From Methanothrix sp. (GTDB lineage Archaea; Halobacteriota; Methanosarcinia; Methanotrichales; Methanotrichaceae): a stretch of 9,207 bases of DNA. The stretch covers positions 1-9,207 of the forward strand of contig JAQVZT010000086.1 of the NCBI GenBank assembly GCA_028708055.1, given 5' to 3'. The translations under genes and the position numbers were made by a program. Under the pieces are notes generated by a model. That model did no database searches and was not told the DNA's origin. It was given only the letters and a program-made list of their open reading frames with translations. Positions 1-5,919 of the stretch are shown here, one piece after another (position 1 is the stretch's first letter; each line of letters starts with the position of its first letter).

Positions 1-269
1 TTCTTTTTCAATTCAATTATTGCGTTCTCTGTTTTTCCCTTTTGCAGGCCCACGACTGCGCAGTCGAGGCTTGAGGGAATATCCTGGATGCTGTGCGCGG
101 TACCCTGATCCGGGCTATCGGACAGATCAACCACATAGACCTTCTTTGCCCTCCGCTGCAATTCTTCTACGGTCAGCTTCATGGCCGGTTTGCTTTTATC
201 TGTGACTACGACAAAACTGCTATTCTCCCAGAAAGACTCCTGATCTGACACTTTTACCACTTCGTTCAT
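1..269 (-). CDS. CoA-binding domain protein (partial, 3' end outside window)
   Basis: This gene reads leftward off the window edge, leaving 89 codons from an ATG at 269. An in-frame TGA lies a few codons upstream, so this ATG is the first possible one. The product starts MNEVVKVSDQESFWENS and continues with FVVVTD, then KVYVVDLS, a DIPSSLDCAVVGL segment and KGKTENAI. The alternating beta strands followed by a DIP...D(C)AVVG step resemble the Rossmann-like CoA-binding family (CoA_binding_2 / YccU type), whose members bind CoA or a nucleotide in the cytoplasm and mostly lack a defined reaction. The usual glycine-rich first loop is not obvious, so the family call is moderate. It is divergent from the MBL hydrolase gene, with 48 bases between the two starts. 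Confidence 0.6.
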   Translation of the reverse strand, partial: MNEVVKVSDQESFWENSSFVVVTDKSKPAMKLTVEELQRRAKKVYVVDLSDSPDQGTAHSIQDIPSSLDCAVVGLQKGKTENAIIELKK

Positions 270-285
270 CCCATTGCAGTCTCAA

Positions 286-297
286 AGTATAAAAATA
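286..297 (+). promoter_or_regulatory. putative TATA box for the MBL hydrolase gene
   Basis: The AT-rich run AGTATAAAAATA lies about 21-32 bases before the ATG at 318. In archaea transcription begins roughly 25 bases after the TATA centre, which would put the start near 315-318 and give a leaderless or nearly leaderless mRNA. That fits the lack of a clear Shine-Dalgarno sequence before the ATG. The same run read on the minus strand would start transcription inside the divergent gene, so it is assigned to the plus strand. This is a sequence-based guess only. Confidence 0.35.
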
Positions 298-317
298 AGG
301 CCGCATATAAAGATGAG

Positions 318-1568
318 ATGATGCAGATAGCCGATCATATTCATGCCCTGAAGATTCCCTTTCAGATAGCCGGTCCATTCGGGAAGAGAATTGACAGGTT
401 CGTTTATGTCTTTCTGATCTATGGGGAGAGAATATGCCTTGTCGATAGCGGTATAGCCGGCTCCGAGAAGATCATTTTCCAGTACCTGAAAGACACCGGC
501 AGAAGCCCACAAGAGATCTCCATGCTCATCCTCACCCACGCCCATCCGGATCACATCGGATCGGCTGCGGCAATAAAGCGGATTACTGGCTGCACTGTGG
601 CAGCTCATGCTTCAGAAAGGGCATGGATAGAGGATGTGGATTTGCAGGCGAAGGAGCGGCCCGTTCCCGGATTCTTCGATCTGGTGGGCGGATCAGTAGA
701 AGTCGACCGGGCACTGAAAGAGGGAGATCTTCTGCATCTGGATGGCTGCCCTGATTTGCGGGTGCTGCATACCCCAGGCCACTCCTGTGGCTCCATATCC
801 ATGTGGATGGCGGAAGAGGGCGCGCTCATCACAGCGGACGCAATTCCAATTGCCGGGGAGATGCCCATATACCAGGACGTCCTGGCTTCCGTCCGATCGG
901 TGCAGAGGCTTGCCGCAATTCCCGATATCAAGCTCCTCCTCGCTGCCTGGGATGAGCCGCGCCCGGGGGAGGAAGCATACCGCATCATGGATGAAGGACT
1001 GCGATATCTGCAAAGGATACACAGCAGCGTTCTCAAGGCTTCAGCAGCAGATCCAGCGCTCGCTATGCAGGACTCTATGCAGCTATGCAAGAAGGTTCTT
1101 GCTGAACTGGGCTTGCCCCCGTTTATGGCCAATCCGCTGGTAGCGGCATCTTTTCGGGCCAGCCTGAGAGAAGACGCGCGGGATCGATCAGATCTGTTGA
1201 ATGTCAGCATGCATCCATCATACAACGATGAGGAAAAAATAGTCTGGCTTAGGGATCACGACGCTCTGGCGGCCATGGACTTTGTGCGGGAGGGATGGCT
1301 TTTCTGCCACATTCGCACCGGGCCGGTCAGGGCTCCCCCGGGCGAGACGCTCATCGGCTATTCCGTCCTGAAGAAGACCGCGGCCAAGACAGATGAAAGG
1401 GGCTTTTGCCGGAGGATCTTTACCCTGCTGCCTGAGGATCGGTTAAGAGCCAACGAGAGAGGAGGGCTTCAAAATGAGCTTCCCCCTGATGCGGTGGATC
1501 CCATCCTGACTGAGGCAGGAAAGCCCGGCCCAATGCCAGGTTTAACCAAAAAGATAATGCCGGATTAG
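318..1568 (+). CDS. MBL-fold metallo-hydrolase with ~130-residue C-terminal extension
   Basis: The 416-residue product is a metallo-beta-lactamase-fold hydrolase, a family that cleaves esters, thioesters, phosphoesters or lactams at a one- or two-metal centre. THAHPDH at residues 73-79 supplies H74, H76, D78 and H79. HTPGHS at 151-156 supplies H155, and D174 sits in ITADAI. The expected last ligand His, usually in a GHG-like loop after that Asp, is missing: the equivalent place reads LLAAWDEP (207-214), and the next His is H235. A helical segment ending PPFMANPLVAASFRASL (267-283) resembles the usual end of such proteins. Residues about 285-416 are an extension I cannot assign; it has WLRDHDALAAMDFVREGWL, then GETLIGYSVLKK and a Pro-rich tail. 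Two ATGs (318 and 321) are possible starts, and neither has a convincing ribosome-binding site. The substrate is unknown. It ends 78 bases before the EEP gene on the same strand. Confidence 0.85.
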   Translation: MMQIADHIHALKIPFQIAGPFGKRIDRFVYVFLIYGERICLVDSGIAGSEKIIFQYLKDTGRSPQEISMLILTHAHPDHIGSAAAIKRITGCTVAAHASERAWIEDVDLQAKERPVPGFFDLVGGSVEVDRALKEGDLLHLDGCPDLRVLHTPGHSCGSISMWMAEEGALITADAIPIAGEMPIYQDVLASVRSVQRLAAIPDIKLLLAAWDEPRPGEEAYRIMDEGLRYLQRIHSSVLKASAADPALAMQDSMQLCKKVLAELGLPPFMANPLVAASFRASLREDARDRSDLLNVSMHPSYNDEEKIVWLRDHDALAAMDFVREGWLFCHIRTGPVRAPPGETLIGYSVLKKTAAKTDERGFCRRIFTLLPEDRLRANERGGLQNELPPDAVDPILTEAGKPGPMPGLTKKIMPD

Positions 1569-1646
1569 ATCCCCTCATAACAGAAAATAAAAAAAAACAG
1601 AAAAGCAGAACGGAACAGTAATCTAAGGATATCAGGGAGTTAAGAA

Positions 1647-2717
1647 ATGGCCATAAAGCTGCGCATTGCCACCTTCAACCTCATGAACCTGGACGACAGG
1701 CGGGACCGCATCCCCAGCCTTGAGGAAAGAATACCGATCCTGCGGCCCCAATTAGTCCGCCTTGATGCGGACATTCTCTGTCTGCAGGAGGTTTGCGGCC
1801 AGCACAGAAGCGGCAGAAAGGTGCGGCTGGAGGCCATGAACCGCCTCCTGGAGTGCACTCCCTACGAAGGCTATAAAAAGATCTTCACCATCGACCCGGA
1901 TACCAGAGAGCCTTTTGAGCACCACAATCTGGTCATCCTCAGCCGCTACGATATTGTGGACCACGACCAGTATCTGCATGAGTATGCCCCCTCGCCCCGC
2001 TACCAAAAGGTCACCGCCCTGCCTGAGGAGCGTGAGGCCAGGGAGATCTCCTGGGAGAGGCCCATCCTGCATGCAAAAATTCGCCTTCCCAATGATATGG
2101 TGGCCAATGTCATCAACCTGCATCTCAAGAGCCGCAGGCCAACCAACATCCAGGGGCACAAATTGACGCCACGAACATGGAAGACGGCCTCAGGCTGGGC
2201 GGAGGGCGTTTTCATCTCCAGCATGAAGCGCATCGGCCAGGCTCTGGAGACGCGCATTCTCATCGATCATATGTTCGACCGGGACCCCTGTGCCCTCATC
2301 GCCGTCTGCGGGGATTTCAATGAGGAGTTTGATGAGGTATCCATTGAAGCCATCCGGGGCGACGTTGAGAACACAGGAAACATGGACCTGGCCATGCGGG
2401 TGATGGTTCCCACGGAGAGAAACATACCCGAGCCGGCGCGCTATTCGCTCCTGCACAACGGCAGGGGAAAGATGCTAGACCACATTCTGGTCTCCAGGAC
2501 CATGCTCGCCTATTTCAAGGGCTCAGAGGTTCACAATGAGCTTCTGCACGACGAGTCCATTGTCTTCGCCTCCAAGATATTCTATCCTGAATCCGACCAT
2601 GCCCCGGTGATCGCCCGCTTTGAGATGCCGGAAACCAAGATAAAATGGGCGGAGGGGCCGGACGGGGGCGAGAGAGGATACCAGTGCATAAAGGGGGAGA
2701 AGGAAGAATGCCGGTAA
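1647..2717 (+). CDS. endonuclease/exonuclease/phosphatase (EEP) family protein
   Basis: The 356-residue product has the full set of EEP motifs (DNase I / exonuclease III / sphingomyelinase superfamily, Mg-dependent phosphodiester or phosphomonoester hydrolysis). ATFNLMN gives N11, LCLQEV gives E48, VINLHLKS gives H159, CGDFNE gives D223 and N225, MLDHILVS gives D278, and ESDHAPV gives D317 and H318. All expected catalytic residues are therefore present. There is no signal peptide, so it should be cytoplasmic; whether it cuts DNA, RNA or a small phosphoester cannot be told. The ATG is preceded by GGGAG at 1635-1639 with 7-base spacing, which supports this start. The upstream gap is A-rich (1583-1605) and may hold the promoter. 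After the SDHAP strand a polar tail of about 30 residues follows (WAEGPDGGERGYQCIKGEK). A mutated partial copy of this gene's 3' part lies at 4973-5255. Confidence 0.88.
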   Translation: MAIKLRIATFNLMNLDDRRDRIPSLEERIPILRPQLVRLDADILCLQEVCGQHRSGRKVRLEAMNRLLECTPYEGYKKIFTIDPDTREPFEHHNLVILSRYDIVDHDQYLHEYAPSPRYQKVTALPEEREAREISWERPILHAKIRLPNDMVANVINLHLKSRRPTNIQGHKLTPRTWKTASGWAEGVFISSMKRIGQALETRILIDHMFDRDPCALIAVCGDFNEEFDEVSIEAIRGDVENTGNMDLAMRVMVPTERNIPEPARYSLLHNGRGKMLDHILVSRTMLAYFKGSEVHNELLHDESIVFASKIFYPESDHAPVIARFEMPETKIKWAEGPDGGERGYQCIKGEKEECR

Positions 2718-2860
2718 AAGAAAATTCGGAGCGGATTCCATGAACTTTAATATTTTTGCCTATGCGGACAACTTGGCATGAGCTTCCCATTAACTAGATA
2801 ATCAAGCGATACGATATGTGTGAATAGAGGTGTCATTGGCAAGACTTCTTGGTGACGATT
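2718..2860. other. intergenic gap between EEP gene and MNT relic
   Basis: These 143 bases hold no coding sequence that I can support. An AT-rich stretch near 2745-2760 ends in TTTTT and could serve as a U-tract terminator for the EEP gene. GGTGA at 2851-2855, five bases before the ATG at 2861, is a strong archaeal ribosome-binding site for the MNT relic and identifies its original start. No matching segment is seen at the equivalent place in the right-hand duplicate copy. Confidence 0.4.
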
Positions 2861-3184
2861 ATGGCAAGTAAGCGCAAAGCCGGCCGGCAGGCTCGGTCGC
2901 TGGAGGAGATTGAGCAGATTCTCAAATAGAGCATGCTCGAGATCACAGAGCGCTATAGAGTGAAATCCCTGGGCATCTTTGGAATATATGTTCGCAGAGA
3001 GGCGAAGCAGTCGAGCGGTCTGGATTTGCTCGTGGAGTTTCACCAGGCACCGTCTCTCCTGCAATTCATTCGCATGGAGGATGAGTTGAGCGAGAAGCTG
3101 GGCATAAAAGTCGATCTGGTCATGAAAAAAGCCCTTAAGACCCACATTGGACGGAGAGTAATGACAGAAGTGATTCCTGTATGA
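2861..3184 (+). pseudogene. MntA-like nucleotidyltransferase antitoxin, decayed (in-frame TAG, active site lost)
   Basis: Read from the ATG at 2861, which has a GGTGA ribosome-binding site, the frame gives 22 codons ending SLEEIEQILK. A TAG at 2927-2929 interrupts it, and it then resumes without frameshift as SMLEITERYRVKSLGIFG, ending TEVIPV at the TGA of 3182-3184. This is the layout of the MNT (minimal nucleotidyltransferase) antitoxins of the MntA/HepT type, which AMPylate the HepT toxin. The family active site is GS[YF]xRGE...[ST]DxD. Here Ser is Ile (codon 2984-2986), Gly of RGE is Arg, and the first catalytic Asp is Gly (3017-3019, SGLD), so the catalytic signature is destroyed as well as the frame. 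An internal ATG at 2933 could restart translation of an 83-residue product without activity. The stop overlaps the next gene's ATG (ATGA, 3181-3184), so the pair was translationally coupled. Confidence 0.8.
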
Positions 3185-3414
3185 AAGCAGGATCGCGGGA
3201 CTATAGTGATTTTCTGGAAGATATGGCCCAGTATACAATCAAGGGTATGGATATTGTTGAAGACATCGACTACAGAGCATTTCAGAGCAATGAAGAGAAG
3301 GTATTGGCTGCAATTCGTGTAATCGAAGTCATAGGGGAAGCGGCTAAGAATGTACCACCATCGATAAGAAACAGATATCAAGACGTTCCCTGGAGTTTCG
3401 ATGCCTACTACTGA
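3181..3414 (+). pseudogene. HepT-like (DUF86) RNase toxin, truncated
   Basis: The 77-residue product begins MKAGSRDYSDFLEDM and carries the HepT/DUF86 hallmark VLAAIRVIEVIGEAAKNVP (residues 41-59), followed by SIRNRYQDVPW. Normal family members are about 110-115 residues and continue after the PW with a helix holding the RNase motif Rx4-6HxY. Here PW is followed only by SFDAYY and a stop, so the Arg and catalytic His are absent. DAYY may be the eroded HAYF/HAYY end of that motif after a deletion of about 10 codons; this is inference. With its partner also ruined, the pair is best read as a dead toxin-antitoxin module. Its start overlaps the MNT stop by 4 bases. It converges on the TIR-HEAT gene, whose stop is 78 bases away. 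Confidence 0.75.
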
Positions 3415-3491
3415 ATTCCTCTATTTATAAAAAGAAACTCCAAAAATATGGTCCTGCAGCCGGGAGCATTGCCTCAGCCTGCCCATTCGCA

Positions 3492-4613
3492 TCAGATATT
3501 TTGGCGAATTCTTGTCAAGGCTTTTGCTGCTTCAATGCGAACATACTGGTCTGTGTCTCTGGTTGCTTCTGTTAATCTTAATATCGCAGTGCTATCACCA
3601 ATCTCTCCAAGTGCAGATGCTGCATATTCTCGAACCGATGCATTAGCATCTCCAAGTGCCTCGATCAATTTGGATATCGCGGTATCGCCTCCAATCTTAG
3701 CCAGAGCATGTTCTGCGTTTTCACGAACCGATTCGTTAGTGTCCCCCAGTGCTTCGATCAATCTCGGTACCGCAACGCTATCTCCAATTTCGCCAAGTGC
3801 CCATGCTGCGCATTCTCGAACCGATGCATTAGCATCTCCAAGTGCCTCGATCAATTTGGATATCGCGGTATCGTCTCCAATCTCGGTTAAGGCATGTGCT
3901 GCGTTTGAGCGGACCAAATCGCTTGTATCCTTGAGCGCTTCCATCAATTCTGGTACCGCTCCTTCTGTCCTTATCTCACCAAGTACTGATGCGATACCTG
4001 ACCTTACATCTTCCAAAGGATGTCGTCTCATTGCAGAAAAGAGCACTTTCTCTCTAGAAGGAAAATTACATTGAGCAAGGAGTTTGATTGCATTTTTTCG
4101 CTCCTCTGCATTAACGCTATCCAAAGACATTATTGCATTTTCAACGATCGGAGGACAATTGGTGGGCATTTCGATCGAGCAAGCTTGTTTGATCCCAACA
4201 TCATTATCGCATTTTTCCTTTGGCTCTTTTTCACAGATCGCCTTTAAATCAGCAATCAATTTATCCCAGGGTCGAGCGCGTCGGTTTGTAAAATCGTGAT
4301 GATGAATATCCCTTAATCGTGGATGTGGCTCTGTCTCTTTGAGCTTTAAGGGTACTACCTTCAAACCAGCACCCAAGGCAAAGATCCATTCGTATGTTAC
4401 GTAAAATGAATCTTTTGATTCGGGAGTCACTACCAAGACAAGCGCCGACGACTTCCTGATAGATCTATCGATCTCTTCGCGCCATTCATCCCCGCCCTCC
4501 AATCCAGTCTCGTCCATCCAAAATTTCAATCCATTGTCCTTTAGCTTAGAGGCAAGATTCTCTGCGAAGTCGCCATCATTATGGCAATAGGAGATGAAGA
4601 TTTGACCAGTCAT
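3492..4613 (-). CDS. TIR-HEAT protein, copy 1 (TIR_2 domain plus PBS-lyase-type HEAT repeats)
   Basis: The 373-residue product has a TIR domain (about 3-128) followed by HEAT repeats. The TIR part shows QIFISYCHNDGDFA, then GGDEWREEIDRSI (40-52), SALVLVVTPES (56-66) and SFYVTYEWIFAL (69-80). E75 in YEW occupies the place of the catalytic Glu of NAD-cleaving TIRs, so NADase activity is plausible. Helical linker 131-215 keeps NCPPIVENAI and leads into about five 31-residue units (217-370) of the pattern AVPxLIEALGD...VRxxAAxALGEIGD. HEAT arrays form solenoids that bind protein or nucleic acid. A TTG start at 4634 is possible, but the ATG at 4613 is preferred: it has GGAG at 4621-4624 and aligns with the start of the second copy. 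GC looks lower than in neighbouring genes, which suggests acquisition. There is no signal peptide or membrane segment. A defence role is inferred. Confidence 0.85.
   Translation of the reverse strand: MTGQIFISYCHNDGDFAENLASKLKDNGLKFWMDETGLEGGDEWREEIDRSIRKSSALVLVVTPESKDSFYVTYEWIFALGAGLKVVPLKLKETEPHPRLRDIHHHDFTNRRARPWDKLIADLKAICEKEPKEKCDNDVGIKQACSIEMPTNCPPIVENAIMSLDSVNAEERKNAIKLLAQCNFPSREKVLFSAMRRHPLEDVRSGIASVLGEIRTEGAVPELMEALKDTSDLVRSNAAHALTEIGDDTAISKLIEALGDANASVRECAAWALGEIGDSVAVPRLIEALGDTNESVRENAEHALAKIGGDTAISKLIEALGDANASVREYAASALGEIGDSTAILRLTEATRDTDQYVRIEAAKALTRIRQNI
3626..3697 (-). repeat. direct repeat inside HEAT array, unit A
   Basis: These 72 bases match 3812-3883 with one mismatch by eye (C at 3688 against T at 3874). 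The offset of 186 bases equals two 31-codon HEAT units. The repeated DNA encodes DTAISKLIEALGDANASVRE in both places. Near-identity at synonymous sites means a recent two-unit duplication or gene conversion, rather than old conserved HEAT repeats. Confidence 0.85.
3812..3883 (-). repeat. direct repeat inside HEAT array, unit B
   Basis: This is the partner of 3626-3697, 186 bases away. The HEAT unit between the two copies has a clearly different sequence, so the event copied a pair of units or converted one onto the other. Confidence 0.85.
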
Positions 4614-4693
4614 ATCGTGGCTCCAATTTTCCAATCAGCAATTCAGGTTTATCCTCATTAACTTTGTCTTACCTCAAAGAAATTTCGTATAAT

Positions 4694-4709
4694 CATAATA
4701 TAAATAAAA
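4694..4709 (-). promoter_or_regulatory. putative TATA box for TIR-HEAT copy 1
   Basis: Read on the minus strand the segment is TTTTATTTATATTATG, close to the archaeal TATA consensus and inside a very AT-rich stretch (about 4680-4740). Transcription would start near 4675, giving a leader of about 60 bases before the ATG at 4613. That leader resembles the one upstream of the second TIR-HEAT gene. Prediction from sequence only. Confidence 0.4.
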
Positions 4710-4763
4710 TTGTATTAAATAAATTGATTAAAATTTATGAAAAACAGTTGCATCTGTTAGCTC

Positions 4764-4970
4764 CTTCCCTACATCCAATCTCCTCTTTCCCACTGACCCC
4801 GTCCTCTTCTCCATCCCCCACCCGCCCGCAGGCCGTGCCGGGATCAGACAGCGCTTCCCCTGGCCAATGAGGTCCGTCCTTCCCGCCATCTGTAGGCCCT
4901 CCTTTACCAGATCGTAGTTCCAGGGTCCCGGCACTGGAAAATGGCCCACTGAAAACTCTTCCTTCTGCCC
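4764..4970 (-). pseudogene. ygiQ 3'-end relic (radical SAM protein C-terminal fragment)
   Basis: This fragment matches the 3' end of the intact gene at 7052-8914. Within 4811-4889 against 7105-7183 I count 7 mismatches in 79 bases. It encodes YDLVKEGLQMAGRTDLIGQG and LIPARPAGGWGME, which correspond to the C-terminus of the full protein. A one-base deletion around 4917-4922 shifts the frame before this block, and everything upstream, including the radical SAM core, is absent. At its right end (about 4970) homology to ygiQ stops and homology to the EEP gene begins on the opposite strand, which marks a recombination junction. It lies upstream of TIR-HEAT copy 1 just as the intact ygiQ lies upstream of copy 2. 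It encodes no working enzyme. Confidence 0.88.
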
Positions 4971-4972
4971 CT

Positions 4973-5255
4973 ATTGTGATCAACCTGCATCCAGGAGTCG
5001 ACGGCCCATCAACACCCAGGGCACAAATTGACTCCCAGGACCATCCTTGCCTATTTCAAGAGCTAAGAGATCACAATGAGCTTTTGCACAACGAGTCGAT
5101 AGTCTTCGCCTCCAAGATATTCTATCCTAAGTCCTACCATGCCCCGGTGATCGCCCGCTTCGAGATGCCGGAAACGAAGATCAAATGAGCGGTGAGGAAA
5201 GACGGGGGCAAGGAAGGATACCAGTACATAACGGGGAGAGGAAAGTGTGCCGGTG
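4973..5255 (+). pseudogene. EEP nuclease 3'-part relic with internal deletion
   Basis: This is a degraded copy of the gene at 1647-2717. The part up to about 5033 matches parent bases 2106-2167 (VINLH...HKLT region). It then jumps to parent position about 2491, so roughly 320 bases with the D223/N225 and D278 motifs are missing. Over 5072-5187 against 2532-2647 I count 10 mismatches in 116 bases. The SDHAP catalytic motif has become SYHAP, and a TGG Trp codon has become TGA at 5186-5188. Homology still runs past that stop to the parent's own stop region near 5255. A short open frame from 4976 (70 codons) exists only because of this ancestry and should not be taken as a gene. Confidence 0.88.
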
Positions 5256-5302
5256 ATCAGATCGCAATTGTTCGCGCTCGCTTCAATTATTAGAATTGAT
5301 TC

Positions 5303-5857
5303 TTAGCACGACATCGCCGGAGCATAGTCCAATCCCGGATCAATCTTGACGCTCATTGCCTGACGCACGCTTGCCGCATCCTGGCCGCCCGGTTCTTTTC
5401 CGGTTGCGATATATCTCTTCAGGCTGCTCAGGATCACTGCAAGATCCCTGGGAATCTTGATGCACTTGGGCAGATGATGCTCCGCACTGTTCATTGCCAG
5501 TCTGCATCCTCCTCTGAATCCTTTTCCGTAAGCACATCTGCGGTTGCAGAAGGCGACCGTCCTGAGCAGCACCTTTCCCACATCGAGTGCAAAAGGCGGA
5601 TCACAGATGCTCCGGGCGTAAACGGCTGCTGCCATGGCAAAAAAGGAGAGGTTCTCGATAGTGCCCTGCGACCACCTCTTGGATAGGTATATCATTACCT
5701 TTGGCTTGATCTCCTCATGGGCCTGCTCCACCAGGGCACGGTAACCTGCGGCAGTGGGCATGAGCAGTACCTGATCGAACTCAAACTCCCTGCCTGAGCC
5801 CCTGCGGTCGGCCAGTTTTATGAAACGGCTTCCATATCTGTCTGCGAAATCTTCCAT
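5303..5857 (-). CDS. unrecognised Cys-containing protein
   Basis: I do not recognise this 184-residue product. It begins MEDFADRYGSRFIKLADRR, contains FEFDQVLLMPTAAGYRALVEQAHEEIKPKV as an alpha/beta-like stretch (26-54), and then a helical SFFAMAAAVYARSICDPP segment. Six Cys occur, at 85, 104, 108, 118, 132 and 184. CNRRC (104-108) with C118 and C132 could bind a metal, but the spacing fits no family I can name. There is no signal peptide or clear membrane segment. The ATG at 5857 has no convincing ribosome-binding site; a TATA-like TTATAAAG lies only 12-20 bases upstream, so the true start could differ or the gene could be an eroded fragment. It fills the slot between the EEP relic and TIR-HEAT copy 2, the place taken by MNT/HepT in the other copy. 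It reads in the same direction as TIR-HEAT copy 2, 62 bases downstream of that stop. Confidence 0.5.
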   Translation of the reverse strand: MEDFADRYGSRFIKLADRRGSGREFEFDQVLLMPTAAGYRALVEQAHEEIKPKVMIYLSKRWSQGTIENLSFFAMAAAVYARSICDPPFALDVGKVLLRTVAFCNRRCAYGKGFRGGCRLAMNSAEHHLPKCIKIPRDLAVILSSLKRYIATGKEPGGQDAASVRQAMSVKIDPGLDYAPAMSC

Positions 5858-5919
5858 TTTGATCTACTTTATAATAGCGATCTCAATGAGATTGGCCTGC
5901 GGCCAGTTCCGAACCGGAC

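Noticed and set aside
605..1225. Minus-strand open frame opposite the MBL hydrolase gene
   Set aside because: The translation is Ser/Arg-rich with low-complexity composition, typical of an antisense shadow, and the plus-strand gene has clear metal-binding motifs.
2927..2929. In-frame TAG in an archaeal gene as a possible pyrrolysine codon
   Set aside because: The site corresponds to a non-catalytic linker, no pyl genes are visible, and the same gene has lost active-site residues. A nonsense mutation is the simpler reading.
3626..3883. Regularly spaced repeats as a CRISPR-like array
   Set aside because: The spacing is 186 bases, the repeats are in frame and encode HEAT units, and there are only two near-identical copies.
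3448..4074. Plus-strand open frame of 208 codons opposite the HEAT repeats
   Set aside because: It is a repetitive antisense shadow of the HEAT array, with no ribosome-binding site or family resemblance.
4614..4634. Upstream TTG start extending TIR-HEAT copy 1 by 7 residues
   Set aside because: The extension covers the GGAG site that is conserved with copy 2, and copy 2 has no matching extension; the ATG at 4613 aligns with its start.
4976..5188. 70-codon plus-strand frame as a small gene
   Set aside because: It is the open part of the EEP relic: homology continues past its stop, and the catalytic motif is altered.
5890..5917. Short inverted repeats (TGGCC TGC GGCCA and TCCG/CGGA) near the stop of TIR-HEAT copy 2 as a terminator
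   Set aside because: The stems are only 4-5 base pairs with no U-tract on the relevant strand, too weak to call.
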